From assembly GCF_035946055.1 (NCBI RefSeq), contig NZ_CP108364.1, positions 2,914,001 to 2,978,000 on the forward strand: DNA of 64,000 bases, written 5' to 3'. This stretch comes from Streptomyces sp. NBC_01341 (GTDB lineage: Bacteria > Actinomycetota > Actinomycetes > Streptomycetales > Streptomycetaceae). Shown here piece by piece: positions 7,719-16,497 of the stretch. The first letter of the stretch is position 1, and each line of letters opens with the position of its first letter. Under the pieces are notes generated by a model. That model was given only the letters and a program-made list of their open reading frames with translations, was not told the origin of the DNA and ran no database searches. A program made the translations under genes and the position numbers.

Positions 7719-8396
7719 GTGCCTTTCCTGTTGCTGATCGAGGACGACGACGCCATCCGCACGGCCCTCGAACTCTCACTGTCTCGCCAGGGCCACCGTG
7801 TGGCCACCGCGGCGACGGGAGAGGACGGCCTGGAGCTGCTCCGGGAGCAGCGGCCGGACCTGGTCGTGCTGGACGTGATGCTGCCCGGGATCGACGGTTT
7901 CGAGGTGTGCCGGCGCATCCGGCGCACCGACCAGCTGCCGATCATCCTGCTGACCGCGCGCAGCGACGACATCGACGTCGTGGTGGGACTGGAGTCCGGC
8001 GCGGACGACTATGTGGTGAAACCCGTGCAGGGCCGGGTGCTCGACGCCCGTATCCGCGCGGTTCTGCGGCGCGGCGAGCGGGAGTCGACGGACTCGGCGA
8101 CGTTCGGCAGTGTCGTCATCGACCGTTCGGCGATGACCGTCACCAAGAACGGGGAGGACCTGCAGCTCACGCCGACCGAGCTGCGTCTCCTGCTCGAACT
8201 GAGCCGCAGGCCCGGACAGGCCCTGTCCCGCCAGCAGTTGCTGCGCCTGGTGTGGGAGCACGACTACCTCGGTGACTCCCGGCTGGTCGACGCCTGCGTG
8301 CAGCGGCTGCGGGCGAAGGTGGAGGACGTGCCCTCGTCGCCGACCCTGATCCGCACCGTGCGTGGCGTCGGCTACCGGCTGGACTCGCCTCAGTGA
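7719..8396 (+). CDS. afsQ1: response regulator AfsQ1 (OmpR family)
   Basis: 225 residues from GTG 7719, matching the length of AfsQ1. Receiver domain: acidic pocket EDDD, phospho-acceptor Asp in VVLDVMLPG, conserved Thr in LLTARSD and Lys in VVKPVQ. C-terminal winged helix: LTPTELRLLLELSRRPGQ, VDACVQRLRAKVED, TVRGVGYRL. It is phosphorylated by AfsQ2 and in S. coelicolor controls antibiotic and nitrogen-related genes on glutamate medium. An in-frame ATG at 7710 would add three residues. Its stop overlaps the afsQ2 start by 4 bp. Confidence 0.95.
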   Translation: MPFLLLIEDDDAIRTALELSLSRQGHRVATAATGEDGLELLREQRPDLVVLDVMLPGIDGFEVCRRIRRTDQLPIILLTARSDDIDVVVGLESGADDYVVKPVQGRVLDARIRAVLRRGERESTDSATFGSVVIDRSAMTVTKNGEDLQLTPTELRLLLELSRRPGQALSRQQLLRLVWEHDYLGDSRLVDACVQRLRAKVEDVPSSPTLIRTVRGVGYRLDSPQ

Positions 8397-9919
8397 GCGA
8401 TTCCGCGAAACGTTCCGTACTCGCGGGTCTTCGCTGGACCAGCCTGAGGCTGCGGCTGCTGATCGTGTTCGCGCTGGTCGCCCTGACGGCCGCGGTGTCC
8501 GCTTCCGGCATCGCGTACTGGCTCAACCGTGAGGCCGTGCTGACCCGCACCCAGGACTCGGCACTGGGCGACTTCCGCCGCCAGATGCAGAACCAGGCCG
8601 CCTCGCTGCCGCTGGAGCCCCCGTCGGAGGACCTCCGGGACGCCGCCGAGCAGATGGCGAGCAGCGGCCCGGGCTACCAGGTGCTGCTCGTCGGCACGCG
8701 TGACGGCAAGCCGGTCACCGGGTCGTCCGACATCGACGCCTTCACCAAGGTCGACGTGCCCGCCTCCCTGCAGAAGCAGGTGAACAAGCAGCAGCCGCTG
8801 ACGTCGAGCAACACCTTTGAGTACCACCTGTTCTGGCAGCGTACGACGATGGGCGGCACCCCCTATCTGGTGGCCGGGACGAAGATCATCGGCGGCGGTC
8901 CGGCCGGCTACATGCTGAAGTCCCTCGACCAGGAGCGCGAGGACCTCAGTTCGCTCGCCTGGTCGCTGGGCATCGCCACGGCGCTGGCCCTGGTCGGATC
9001 GGCACTCCTCGCGCAGGCGGCCGCGACGACGGTGCTGCGGCCGGTGCAGCGGCTCGGCGACGCGGCCCGCAAGCTCGGCGAGGGGAAGCTCGACACCCGT
9101 CTCGTGGTCTCCGGAACCGACGAACTCGCCGATCTGTCGCGCACGTTCAACAAGGCGGCGAGCTCCCTGGAGAAGAAGGTCGCCGACATGAGCGCGCGGG
9201 AGGAATCGAGCCGCAGATTCGTCGCCGACATGTCGCACGAGCTGCGTACGCCCCTGACCGCGATCACCGCGGTCGCCGAGGTGCTGGAGGACGAGGCGGA
9301 CAGTCTCGACCCGATGATCGCCCCGGCCGTGCACCTGGTGGTGAGCGAGACCCGGCGGCTGAACGACCTGGTCGAGAACCTCATGGAGGTCACGCGCTTC
9401 GACGCGGGCACGGCCCGCCTCGTCCTGGACACCGTCGACGTCGCCGACCAGGTGACCGCGTGCATAGACGCCCGCGCCTGGCTCGACGCGGTCGATCTGG
9501 ACGCGGAGCGCGGCATCATGGTGCGGCTCGATCCGCGGCGGCTCGACGTGATCCTGGCGAACCTGATCGGCAACGCCCTCAAGCACGGCGGTTCGCCGGT
9601 GCGGGTGTCGGTACGGACCGACGAGGACGACCTGGTCATCGAGGTGCGCGACCACGGCCCGGGCATCCCCGAAGAGGTACTGCCCCACGTGTTCGACCGC
9701 TTCTACAAGGCGAGTGCCTCCCGGCCGCGCTCCGAGGGCAGCGGTCTCGGTCTGTCCATCGCGGTCGAGAACGCGCACATCCACGGTGGCGACATCACGG
9801 CCTCGAACCTCCCGGACGGTGAGGGCGCGATGTTCGTGCTGCGGCTCCCGCGCGACGCCGAAGGACTGACGGGCCTCCCGGGAGACGACGACCGGGACGA
9901 GAAGGGCGACGCGAAGTGA
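8393..9919 (+). CDS. afsQ2: sensor histidine kinase AfsQ2
   Basis: 508-residue membrane kinase. TM1 near residues 21-41, extracellular sensor region of about 140 residues, TM2 near 185-208, HAMP (RPVQRLGDAARKLGEG), HisKA with phospho-acceptor His in VADMSHELRTPLT, N box NLIGNALKHGG, G1 DHGPGIPEEV, and G2 GSGLGLSI. It phosphorylates AfsQ1. The GTGA overlap with afsQ1 and with the following lipoprotein gene shows a translationally coupled three-gene unit. The signal sensed is not known from the sequence. Confidence 0.95.
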   Translation: MSDSAKRSVLAGLRWTSLRLRLLIVFALVALTAAVSASGIAYWLNREAVLTRTQDSALGDFRRQMQNQAASLPLEPPSEDLRDAAEQMASSGPGYQVLLVGTRDGKPVTGSSDIDAFTKVDVPASLQKQVNKQQPLTSSNTFEYHLFWQRTTMGGTPYLVAGTKIIGGGPAGYMLKSLDQEREDLSSLAWSLGIATALALVGSALLAQAAATTVLRPVQRLGDAARKLGEGKLDTRLVVSGTDELADLSRTFNKAASSLEKKVADMSAREESSRRFVADMSHELRTPLTAITAVAEVLEDEADSLDPMIAPAVHLVVSETRRLNDLVENLMEVTRFDAGTARLVLDTVDVADQVTACIDARAWLDAVDLDAERGIMVRLDPRRLDVILANLIGNALKHGGSPVRVSVRTDEDDLVIEVRDHGPGIPEEVLPHVFDRFYKASASRPRSEGSGLGLSIAVENAHIHGGDITASNLPDGEGAMFVLRLPRDAEGLTGLPGDDDRDEKGDAK

Positions 9920-10569
9920 CGTGCAGCGAGCGGGCGTACGGTGCGCCGCGAAGGCGCCGTCCGAAGGGCGGCCGGCGCCGGGCCGCCGCCGCGCTGGCCG
10001 TCGTGGCGGCGTGCGCGGCACTGGCCTCCGGCTGTGGGATCCGCAGCACCTCGGTGCCGGTCGACGCGGGCGCGGCACCGTCACGGATGCCGTGCCGCAC
10101 CGCCGCGTCCGGTGCCTCCGCGCCGCCGCCGGGGAGCGTCTCGGTGCGGATCCATCTGCTCTGCGCCTCGCAGCTCGCGACGGTGGAGCGCACGGTCGCG
10201 CTCGACGAGTCGCGGTCCGACCGGCTGCTGGTCGCCCAGGCGCTGCTGGGCGAGCTGGAGCGCGAGCCGTCGGCCGACGAGCGGCGTGCGGGCTTCTCCA
10301 GCGTCGTCCCGGTGGGGCTGCGCGCCGCGGGACCCCGCACGGGTGACCCGGAGGGCACGCTGCGCCTCAGCGAGCAGCCGGAGGACCTTCCTTCGGAGGC
10401 TCTCGCCCAGGTCGTCTGCACGTTCACGGAGAGTGACGGCATGGGATCGGGCGGCTCGGTGCTGCTCGGCGGGCCGGGGAACTACGCCCCGCGGGGCTAT
10501 CTGTGCACCTCGGAGACGAAGGCCCGACCCGCGGAGGTACCCACGCTGGGTGCGGTCGAGCTTCCTTGA
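9916..10569 (+). CDS. lipoprotein of the AfsQ operon
   Basis: 217 residues. Basic N-terminus (RRRRPKGGRRR), hydrophobic core (AAAALAVVAACAAL) and lipobox ASGC place it on the outer face of the membrane as a lipoprotein. The mature region contains a segment resembling GerMN/LpqB-type sequence (VSVRIHLLCASQLATVERTV) and four more cysteines, possibly two disulfides. GTGA overlap with afsQ2 makes it a likely accessory to the sensor, as in S. coelicolor where a lipoprotein gene follows afsQ2. The exact function is unknown. Confidence 0.88.
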   Translation: MTCSERAYGAPRRRRPKGGRRRAAAALAVVAACAALASGCGIRSTSVPVDAGAAPSRMPCRTAASGASAPPPGSVSVRIHLLCASQLATVERTVALDESRSDRLLVAQALLGELEREPSADERRAGFSSVVPVGLRAAGPRTGDPEGTLRLSEQPEDLPSEALAQVVCTFTESDGMGSGGSVLLGGPGNYAPRGYLCTSETKARPAEVPTLGAVELP

Positions 10570-10664
10570 TGCCTCTCCGCCCGTGGCGCCCGGCCGGTCG
10601 TGGTACCCGTCACAGAGCCTTCCCGGACGGGGGCGGAACCGATCCTGCCGCTCGTGGCGTCTCG

Positions 10665-11240
10665 GTGTACGTGCGTCACAGTTCGGACGGCCGGGCCGTC
10701 ATCCGCTTCCGCGCGGCGGGGGTATTCCTCCTCCTCGCGCACCTCCTGTTCGTCGGGTGGCTGACGCTGCGCCCGCTGGACGTGCCCTGGGTGACGGCGG
10801 CGAACCTCCACCCCTTCGCCGGGATCAGGGCGGACCTGGCCATGGGCCCGGCCGAGGCCGTGCGCCGCATCGGCAAGGGGCTCCTGCTGCTGGCCCCGCT
10901 GGGCGTACTGCTGCCGATGGCGGGTGGCAGGCTCCTGGTCTCCCCCTGGGCGTCGCTGGCCCGTACCGTCGCCGCCGGTGCGCTGATCTCGATGGCGATC
11001 GAACTGGGGCAGACGGGAGTGCCCGGCCAGGTCGTCGACGTCGACTCGCTGCTGCTGAACACCGTAGGGGTCGCGCTGGCCCATCTGCTGGTCGTCCCGC
11101 TGTGCCGGCTGCGGCTGCGCCGGGGCAACCGGGCGGGCGCCGGAGACCTGTCCCGGATCGGGTACGGCACCCGGACCTTCCGGAGCGAGGCCCCTCAGGG
11201 ATCGACCCCGACGATTACCGGGGTCGGGATCGCCCCGTAG
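10665..11240 (+). CDS. VanZ-like membrane protein
   Basis: About 191 residues with four hydrophobic helices and VanZ-family features (LRPLDVPWVTAANLHPF near the start, KGLLLLAPLGVLLPM, AIELGQ, VDVDSLLLNTVGVALAHL). VanZ-like proteins are integral membrane proteins, some giving teicoplanin resistance. An ATG at 10569 overlaps the lipoprotein stop as TGATG, but the intervening 32 codons have poor third-position GC, so GTG 10665 is preferred. An 8-bp hairpin (11203-11226) overlaps the 3' end of the gene. No antibiotic-resistance role can be claimed from this sequence. Confidence 0.8.
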   Translation: MYVRHSSDGRAVIRFRAAGVFLLLAHLLFVGWLTLRPLDVPWVTAANLHPFAGIRADLAMGPAEAVRRIGKGLLLLAPLGVLLPMAGGRLLVSPWASLARTVAAGALISMAIELGQTGVPGQVVDVDSLLLNTVGVALAHLLVVPLCRLRLRRGNRAGAGDLSRIGYGTRTFRSEAPQGSTPTITGVGIAP

Positions 11241-11331
11241 AGCGACGCCTCGAACCCCTTCGCGGAGTCACTATGGAGGTACCGGGAGCGCGACGGCGCA
11301 GCTCCCCGAACCTTTGACGAAGGAGCCCACC

Positions 11332-11535
11332 ATGGCCGCACTTGCCCGCCCCGTCGAGGGACGCATGATCGGTGGAGTGTGCGCAGCGCTGGCACGGCGC
11401 TTCGGCACCTCCGCAGCGACGATGCGCGTCATCTTCCTGGTCTCGTGCCTGCTCCCCGGGCCCCAGTTCCTGCTCTACATCGCCCTGTGGATCCTGCTCC
11501 CGTCGGAGAAGTCCCCGGCCGCGACGGCCTGGTGA
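11332..11535 (+). CDS. PspC-domain membrane protein
   Basis: 67 residues covering one PspC domain: VEGRMIGGVCAALARRFG, then the membrane helix FLLYIALWILLP. ATG 11332 follows GAAGGAG with 6-nt spacing, so the upstream in-frame ATG at 11314 is not used. PspC-type proteins act in membrane stress responses; small stand-alone copies are common in Streptomyces and their role is unclear. Confidence 0.88.
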   Translation: MAALARPVEGRMIGGVCAALARRFGTSAATMRVIFLVSCLLPGPQFLLYIALWILLPSEKSPAATAW

Positions 11536-11560
11536 CCGGCGGGACCACGGGGGCACGACC

Positions 11561-11597
11561 TGTGGGGCGCGCACCCTGACCGGGTGCGCGCCCCACA
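11561..11597. terminator. strong bidirectional terminator
   Basis: Perfect 16-bp stem TGTGGGGCGCGCACCC (11561-11576) / GGGTGCGCGCCCCACA (11582-11597) with a 5-nt loop, between the convergent PspC and secreted-protein genes. Confidence 0.9.
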
Positions 11598-11613
11598 TGC
11601 GTGTACGGGTGGT

Positions 11614-11916
11614 TCAGCGGCCGATCGGCAGGACGCCGGTCAGGCCGCCGGCGGGCAGACCGCCGAGCAGGTTCGTGCCGGGGGCCGACAGGTCGTTGCT
11701 GCTGCCCCGCTGCTGCTGGTGGTCGAGGAGTCCGCCGGCCGCCTTCTGCACGGCGGGCAGGGCGTCGGTCACGGAGTCGAGCGCGATGTCGGCGGGCAGC
11801 GCGCCGGCCGCGGCGTCGAGGGGCACACCGACGGCGGAGGCACTGCCCGCACCGGCGGCGGCGAAAGCGGCACCGAGAGCGGCTACACCGAGGGTCCTGA
11901 CAGCAGACTTCTTCAT
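11614..11916 (-). CDS. small secreted protein
   Basis: 100 residues. KKSAVRTLGVAALGAAFAAAGAGSASA is a clear Sec signal peptide with cleavage near residue 28. The mature part of about 70 residues is rich in Ala, Gly, Leu, Asp with a QQQ run and ends in hydrophobic Gly/Leu-rich sequence; no known domain. Similar in build to the protein at 5428-5853, so the two may belong to one family of Streptomyces secreted proteins. Downstream of add but separated by the add terminator, so expressed on its own. Confidence 0.75.
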   Translation of the reverse strand: MKKSAVRTLGVAALGAAFAAAGAGSASAVGVPLDAAAGALPADIALDSVTDALPAVQKAAGGLLDHQQQRGSSNDLSAPGTNLLGGLPAGGLTGVLPIGR

Positions 11917-12005
11917 GTGGAATTCATCCTTGGGGAAGGGGATGTGAGCGGCTCTGCAAGTTAGTCAGGCCGATACCCGTCCCGCAAACATGCCAGGACA
12001 CGGAA

Positions 12006-12035
12006 AACGGCCGGGATCCGATGATCCCGGCCGTT
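12006..12035 (-). terminator. add terminator
   Basis: 12-bp perfect stem AACGGCCGGGAT (12006-12017) / ATCCCGGCCGTT (12024-12035), loop of 6. Read on the minus strand it lies 15 bp after the add stop and runs into TTTTCC. Confidence 0.85.
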
Positions 12036-12050
12036 CTCCTTTCGCTTCAC

Positions 12051-13205
12051 TCAGCCGGCGAAGGAGGAAGAACCGCTGGTGACAGCCGTCTGACGGAAGA
12101 GCCACTCGGACTTGAGCTCCGCGTAGCCGGGCTTGACGACGTCGTTGATCATCGCCAGACGTTCATCGAAAGGAATGAACGCTGATTTCATCGCATTGAC
12201 TGTGAACCACTGCATGTCGTCGAGTGTGTATCCGAATGTCTCGGTCAGCCGCTCGAATTCCTGGCTCATGCTCGTGCCGCTCATCAGCCGGTTGTCCGTA
12301 TTCACGGTGGCACGGAAATGCAGCTTCCGCAGCAGCCCGATCGGGTGCTCGGCGTACGAGGCGGCCGCGCCCGTCTGCAGGTTCGAGGTCGGGCAGAGCT
12401 CCAGCGGGATGCGCTTGTCGCGCACGTAGGAGGCGAGGCGGCCCAGGGTCACGCTGCCGTCGTCGGCGATCTCGATGTCGTCGATGATCCGCACACCGTG
12501 GCCGAGCCGGTCCGCGCCGCACCACTGCAGGGCCTGCCAGATGGACGGCAGCCCGAAGGCCTCGCCCGCGTGGATCGTGAAGTGGTTGTTCTCGCGCTTG
12601 AGGTACTCGAACGCGTCCAGGTGCCGGGTGGGGGGGAAGCCCGCCTCGGCGCCCGCGATGTCGAAGCCGACGACGCCCATGTCGCGGTACCGGTTGGCGA
12701 GTTCGGCGATCTCCAGGGCACGCGCGGCGTGCCGCATGGCGGTGAGGAGAGCACCCACCCGGATGCGGTGGCCGTTCTCGCGGGCCCTGCGCTCACCCTC
12801 GCGGAAGCCGTCGTTGACCGCCTCGACGACCTCTTCCAGGGTCAGGCCGTCCGTGAGGTGCTGCTCCGGGGCGTACCTCACCTCGGCGTAGACGACTCCG
12901 TCCTCCGCGAGGTCCTCCGCACACTCCGCGGCCACCCGGAACAGCGCGTCACGGGTCTGCATGACGGCACAGGTGTGGGCGAAGGTCTCCAGGTAGCGCT
13001 CCAGCGAACCTGAGTCCGCCGCCTCGCGGAACCAGACGCCCAGCTTGTCGGGCTCGGTCTCGGGGAGTGCGTCGTAACCCTGCGCCAGCGCCAGCTCGAC
13101 GATCGTGCCGGGGCGGAGGCCGCCGTCGAGATGGTCGTGGAGCAGCACCTTGGGTGCGCGGCGGATCTGTTCGGGGCCGGGGACATTCCGGGTCTGGCTC
13201 GTCAT
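12051..13205 (-). CDS. add: adenosine deaminase
   Basis: 384-residue zinc-dependent adenosine deaminase, converting adenosine and deoxyadenosine to inosine forms in the cytoplasm. Zinc and active-site motifs: [14 protein letters not shown] near the N-terminus, [23 protein letters not shown] and [10 protein letters not shown]. The predicted -10 (TAGAGT on the minus strand) lies 6-7 nt before the ATG, so the mRNA is probably leaderless. A perfect copy of the nucleoside operator overlaps this promoter. It belongs with deoA, deoC, cdd and the BMP transporter in one regulon by this shared site. Confidence 0.95.
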   Translation of the reverse strand: MTSQTRNVPGPEQIRRAPKVLLHDHLDGGLRPGTIVELALAQGYDALPETEPDKLGVWFREAADSGSLERYLETFAHTCAVMQTRDALFRVAAECAEDLAEDGVVYAEVRYAPEQHLTDGLTLEEVVEAVNDGFREGERRARENGHRIRVGALLTAMRHAARALEIAELANRYRDMGVVGFDIAGAEAGFPPTRHLDAFEYLKRENNHFTIHAGEAFGLPSIWQALQWCGADRLGHGVRIIDDIEIADDGSVTLGRLASYVRDKRIPLELCPTSNLQTGAAASYAEHPIGLLRKLHFRATVNTDNRLMSGTSMSQEFERLTETFGYTLDDMQWFTVNAMKSAFIPFDERLAMINDVVKPGYAELKSEWLFRQTAVTSGSSSFAG

Positions 13206-13211
13206 TCGGGC

Positions 13212-13233
13212 ACTCTAGCGCCTACGCGCGTAG
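13212..13233 (-). promoter_or_regulatory. add promoter with nucleoside-regulon operator
   Basis: Perfect palindrome CTACGCGCGTAG at 13222-13233, identical to the deoC site, placed 4 bp upstream of the minus-strand -10 TAGAGT (13217-13212). The start codon is only 6 nt beyond the -10. Confidence 0.75.
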
Positions 13234-13308
13234 ATTGCCGAGTGCCGATGCGTAACAGTGACCGCGAAGCCGGGTGGCATACACCTGCGCTTCTGACACT
13301 GTTCTGTC

Positions 13309-14064
13309 ATGGCACAGCGCGCACTTCCCCTGCCTGCCGCCAGGCTGGGACGGGCCGTTCACACGGCCGGAGCAACACCCGAGGTCAGCGGAGTGGTCCT
13401 GCTGCTCCCCGACGGCGAGACCGACTCCCGTCGCCGCCCTTCCCCCCTGTCGTACGCGGCCCAGCTGCCACTGGCCCGGACACTGGCCGGGGCGGGCCGC
13501 GAGGACGGGCTCGCCGTGCACGTCGTGCGCTACCGCAGCCGCGGTTGGAACGCCGGCGCCGATCCGGTGGCCGACGCGCAGTGGGCGGCGGACGAGGTCG
13601 TACGCCGCTACGGCGACGTCCCCGTCTGCCTCGTCGGCCACGGGATGGGCGGCCGGGCCGCCCTGCGCGGCGCGGGGCACACCGCCGTCAACTCCGTGCT
13701 GGCGATGGCCCCCTGGCTCCCCGACGAGCCGGACGAGCCCGAGCCGGTGAAGCACCTGGCCGGGCGCCGGGTGCTGATGGTGCACGGCACGAACGACGCC
13801 CGGTCGAGTCCCGAACTCTCCTACCGGCTGGCCGAGCGGGCCAAGAAGGCCAACCGGGACACCTGCAGGTTCGAGGTCCACTCCGACGGCCACGCCCTGC
13901 GTCAGCACCGGTCCGAGGTGATGGCACTGGCCGCGGACTTCATACGCGGTTCGCTGTTCGCCCGGTCGTACGCCCGCCCGGTCGCCGACGCGTTCGCCGC
14001 TCCCCCGCCGCTGGGCCTGCGGATGCCGCTCGCGGCGGGGTTCGGGCGGTCACTGCGGCACTGA
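13309..14064 (+). CDS. alpha/beta-hydrolase-fold protein with altered nucleophile
   Basis: 251 residues. The alpha/beta-hydrolase nucleophile elbow reads VGHGMGGRAAL, so the usual serine of GHSMGG is glycine. The acid and base of a triad are recognisable (MVHGTNDARSSP and SDGHALRQH). Unless another residue substitutes, classic esterase chemistry is unlikely; the protein might bind rather than hydrolyse its ligand. ATG 13309 is the only reasonable start. It is divergent from add and convergent with the LysR gene. The family is conserved in Streptomyces, and substrate cannot be predicted. Confidence 0.8.
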   Translation: MAQRALPLPAARLGRAVHTAGATPEVSGVVLLLPDGETDSRRRPSPLSYAAQLPLARTLAGAGREDGLAVHVVRYRSRGWNAGADPVADAQWAADEVVRRYGDVPVCLVGHGMGGRAALRGAGHTAVNSVLAMAPWLPDEPDEPEPVKHLAGRRVLMVHGTNDARSSPELSYRLAERAKKANRDTCRFEVHSDGHALRQHRSEVMALAADFIRGSLFARSYARPVADAFAAPPPLGLRMPLAAGFGRSLRH

Positions 14065-14088
14065 GACAGAGAGGGCGCGGCACCCGGA

Positions 14089-15042
14089 TCAGTCCGGCAG
14101 CAGACTTCCCCTGCGCGACAGCAGGAACTGTTTGAACGCGGCCACCGGCGGCGTGTCGGGGTGTCCGTCCAGCCAGGCGACGCCGATCTCCCGGGCCGCG
14201 CGCGGCGAGGTCACCGCCAGCTCGACCACTCCGGGCCTGGCGACGGCGGGCGGTGGGAGCAGGGCGACGCCGAGCCCGGCCGCGACCAGTCCGCGCAGGG
14301 TCTCGGCCTCCTCACCCTCGAAGGCGATCCGCGGGGTGAAACCGGCCTCGGCGCAGAGGTCGTCGGTGATCCGCCGCAGCCCGTAACCGGGTTCGAGGGT
14401 GACGAACGCTTCGTCGGCCGCCTCGGCGAGGCGGACCCGACGGCGGCTCGCGAGCCGGTGGTCGTCGGGGACCACGAGGCGCAGCCGCTGCTCGTCCAGG
14501 CGCCAGGTGACGAGGTCCGGCTCGTCCGGGACCGGTGAGGTCAGGCAGAGGTCCAGTCCGCCCGTACGGAGCCGTTCGATCATCGCCTCGCCGTAGTTCT
14601 GCACCAGCTGGAAGCGGACCCGGGGGTGGTCGGCGCGGAAGGCCCGGAGCAGGGCGGGAACGGTCTCGGAACCCATCGTGTGCAGGAAACCGAAGGCGAC
14701 CTTGCCCGCCGTGGGGTCGGCGTCGGCGCGCACCGAGTCGGCCGCCTTCTCCACCTCCGCCAGGGCGCGTTCGGCGGAGCCGAGGAAGGTGCGGCCGGCG
14801 GGGGTGAGGGAGACGGTGCGGCCGCTCCGGGCGAACAGGGCGACGCCCAGGTCCTCCTCGAGCCGCACGATGGCGCGCGACAGCGTCGACTGGGGGACGC
14901 CGAGCTCCTGCGCGGCGCGCGTGACGTGCTCGTGCCGGGCCACCGCCTCGAAGTACGCCAGGCGGGGCGCGAGCACGGCGCGGATGTCTTCTTCGTAACT
15001 GCCCGGTGACAGCCGAGGCTGTGAGCTGTATTGATGCGCCAT
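14089..15042 (-). CDS. LysR-family transcriptional regulator
   Basis: 317 residues. N-terminal winged helix-turn-helix (YFEAVARHEHVTRAAQELGVPQSTLSRAIVRLEEDLG, shown in part: RAAQELGVPQSTLSRAI) and a C-terminal periplasmic-binding-like effector domain (from about residue 105, VAFGFLHTMGSETVPALL). Divergent from an MFS transporter with a 10-bp inverted repeat between them, the standard layout for a LysR activator of a transporter gene. ATG 15042 is chosen because the upstream ATG at 15069 would put the operator within the coding sequence. Effector unknown. Confidence 0.93.
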   Translation of the reverse strand: MAHQYSSQPRLSPGSYEEDIRAVLAPRLAYFEAVARHEHVTRAAQELGVPQSTLSRAIVRLEEDLGVALFARSGRTVSLTPAGRTFLGSAERALAEVEKAADSVRADADPTAGKVAFGFLHTMGSETVPALLRAFRADHPRVRFQLVQNYGEAMIERLRTGGLDLCLTSPVPDEPDLVTWRLDEQRLRLVVPDDHRLASRRRVRLAEAADEAFVTLEPGYGLRRITDDLCAEAGFTPRIAFEGEEAETLRGLVAAGLGVALLPPPAVARPGVVELAVTSPRAAREIGVAWLDGHPDTPPVAAFKQFLLSRRGSLLPD

Positions 15043-15057
15043 GGGAACGATTATGAG

Positions 15058-15084
15058 GGTTTCATGCATTGGACGCATGAAACC
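15058..15084. promoter_or_regulatory. LysR operator candidate in the LysR/MFS divergent region
   Basis: Perfect 10-bp inverted repeat GGTTTCATGC (15058-15067), 7-nt spacer, GCATGAAACC (15075-15084). It contains the T-N11-A form of LysR-type sites. A -10-like TACGTT at 15093-15098 follows, 7 nt before the MFS ATG, so the operator overlaps the -35 region of the transporter promoter. Confidence 0.75.
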
Positions 15085-15104
15085 TCGCGCTCTACGTTCG
15101 ACGC

Positions 15105-16409
15105 ATGCCTCCTGCCAGTACCGGGGCGTCCGCCATCGTGCTGGATGCCGCCGTTCCGTCTTCCGCCGCCTCCTCACCGACCGCGCCGGACCGCCTCGCA
15201 CCCGGTGGTCCCGGCTACCGGCGCATGAGCTTCGCCCTCTTCGTGGCGGGGATAGCGACTTTCGCCCTCCTCTACTCCACCCAGGCCCTGCTGCCCGCCG
15301 TGTCGGCGTCCTTCCACGCCACGGCCGAGCAGGCGAGCTGGACGGTCTCCGCGGCCACTGGCGGGCTGGCCCTGTGCGTCCTCCCCCTGAGCGCACTGTC
15401 CGAGCGCTTCGGGCGGCGGCAGATGATGACGGGTTCGCTGGCGGTCGCCGTGGCGATCGGGCTCGTCGTGCCCTTCGCTCCCTCGCTCGGCTGGCTGATC
15501 GCCCTGCGCGCGGTCCAAGGCGCGGCCCTGGCGGGACTGCCCGCGTCCGCGATGGCGTACCTGGCCGAGGAGGTACGGCCCAAGGCACTGGTGGGGGCGA
15601 TCGGGCTCTTCGTCGCGGGCAACAGCATCGGCGGCATGAGCGGCCGCGTGCTCTCCGGCTGGCTCACCCAGCTGTGGGGCTGGCGCGTGGCGGTCGGCGC
15701 GATCGGGCTGCTCGCCCTGGCCTGTGCCGTGGCCTTCCACTTCATGGTCCCCGCCGCCCGGCACTTCACCCCGGCCACGCTCAACCCGAGGGCCCTGGCG
15801 AGGACCGTCGGCGGCCACCTCGCCAACCCGCTGCTGCGACGGCTGTACGCGATCGGCGCACTGTTCATGACGGTGTTCGGCGCGGTCTACACCGTGATCG
15901 GCTACCGGCTCAGCGATGAGCCCTTCGGTCTTCCGCAGGGCGTCGTCGGGTCGATCTTCCTGGTCTACGTCGTCGGTACGCTCTCCTCCGCCGGCGCCGG
16001 CAGGCTGGTCGCCCGTCTGGGGCGCCGGGGCGCGCTCTACCTCGCCCTGTCCACGACGGCCGGGGGTCTGCTGCTCACCCTCGCCGACCAGCTCGCCGCC
16101 GTCCTGGCCGGGCTCGTCCTGATCACGGCCGGCTTCTTCGCCGGGCACGCGGTCGCCTCGTCGTCGGTGAGCCGTGCGGCGACCACCGGCCGCGCGCAGG
16201 CCTCGGCGATCTACCAGTCCGTGTACTACCTCGGCTCCAGCGTGGGAGGCGCGCTCGGCGCCGTCGCCTTCCACGCCGGTGGCTGGGCCGGCACGGTCGC
16301 GCTGGGCGTCCTGGCGCTCCTCGGCGTCCTGTCGATCACCGTGTACGGCACCCGGGCGGCGCGGAGCGAGCGCCTCCGGACCGAAAACGTGGCACCTATG
16401 CACAACTGA
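15105..16409 (+). CDS. MFS transporter (YnfM-like)
   Basis: 434 residues with 12 predicted membrane helices. The A motif between helices 2 and 3 reads LSERFGRRQMM, and the helix 5 region has AGNSIGGMSGRVLSGWL, matching the YnfM/multidrug-type arabinose-efflux-like group. Substrate is probably a small molecule exported in response to the divergent LysR regulator. The ATG lies about 7 nt after the predicted -10, so the mRNA may be leaderless. No other substrate clue. Confidence 0.9.
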   Translation: MPPASTGASAIVLDAAVPSSAASSPTAPDRLAPGGPGYRRMSFALFVAGIATFALLYSTQALLPAVSASFHATAEQASWTVSAATGGLALCVLPLSALSERFGRRQMMTGSLAVAVAIGLVVPFAPSLGWLIALRAVQGAALAGLPASAMAYLAEEVRPKALVGAIGLFVAGNSIGGMSGRVLSGWLTQLWGWRVAVGAIGLLALACAVAFHFMVPAARHFTPATLNPRALARTVGGHLANPLLRRLYAIGALFMTVFGAVYTVIGYRLSDEPFGLPQGVVGSIFLVYVVGTLSSAGAGRLVARLGRRGALYLALSTTAGGLLLTLADQLAAVLAGLVLITAGFFAGHAVASSSVSRAATTGRAQASAIYQSVYYLGSSVGGALGAVAFHAGGWAGTVALGVLALLGVLSITVYGTRAARSERLRTENVAPMHN

Positions 16410-16497
16410 GACCTTCCGGCCACAACCGCAGAGCCTCTGCATACGTCCAACAAGCGGAGTCACTTACCGCGGACGGCGCGAAGGGGAGCAGGCGTAC

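Noticed and set aside
10569..10664. N-terminal extension of the VanZ-like protein from the TGATG overlap
   Set aside because: The 32 codons have many A/T third positions, unlike the rest of the gene, so GTG 10665 is more likely; the overlap may be chance.
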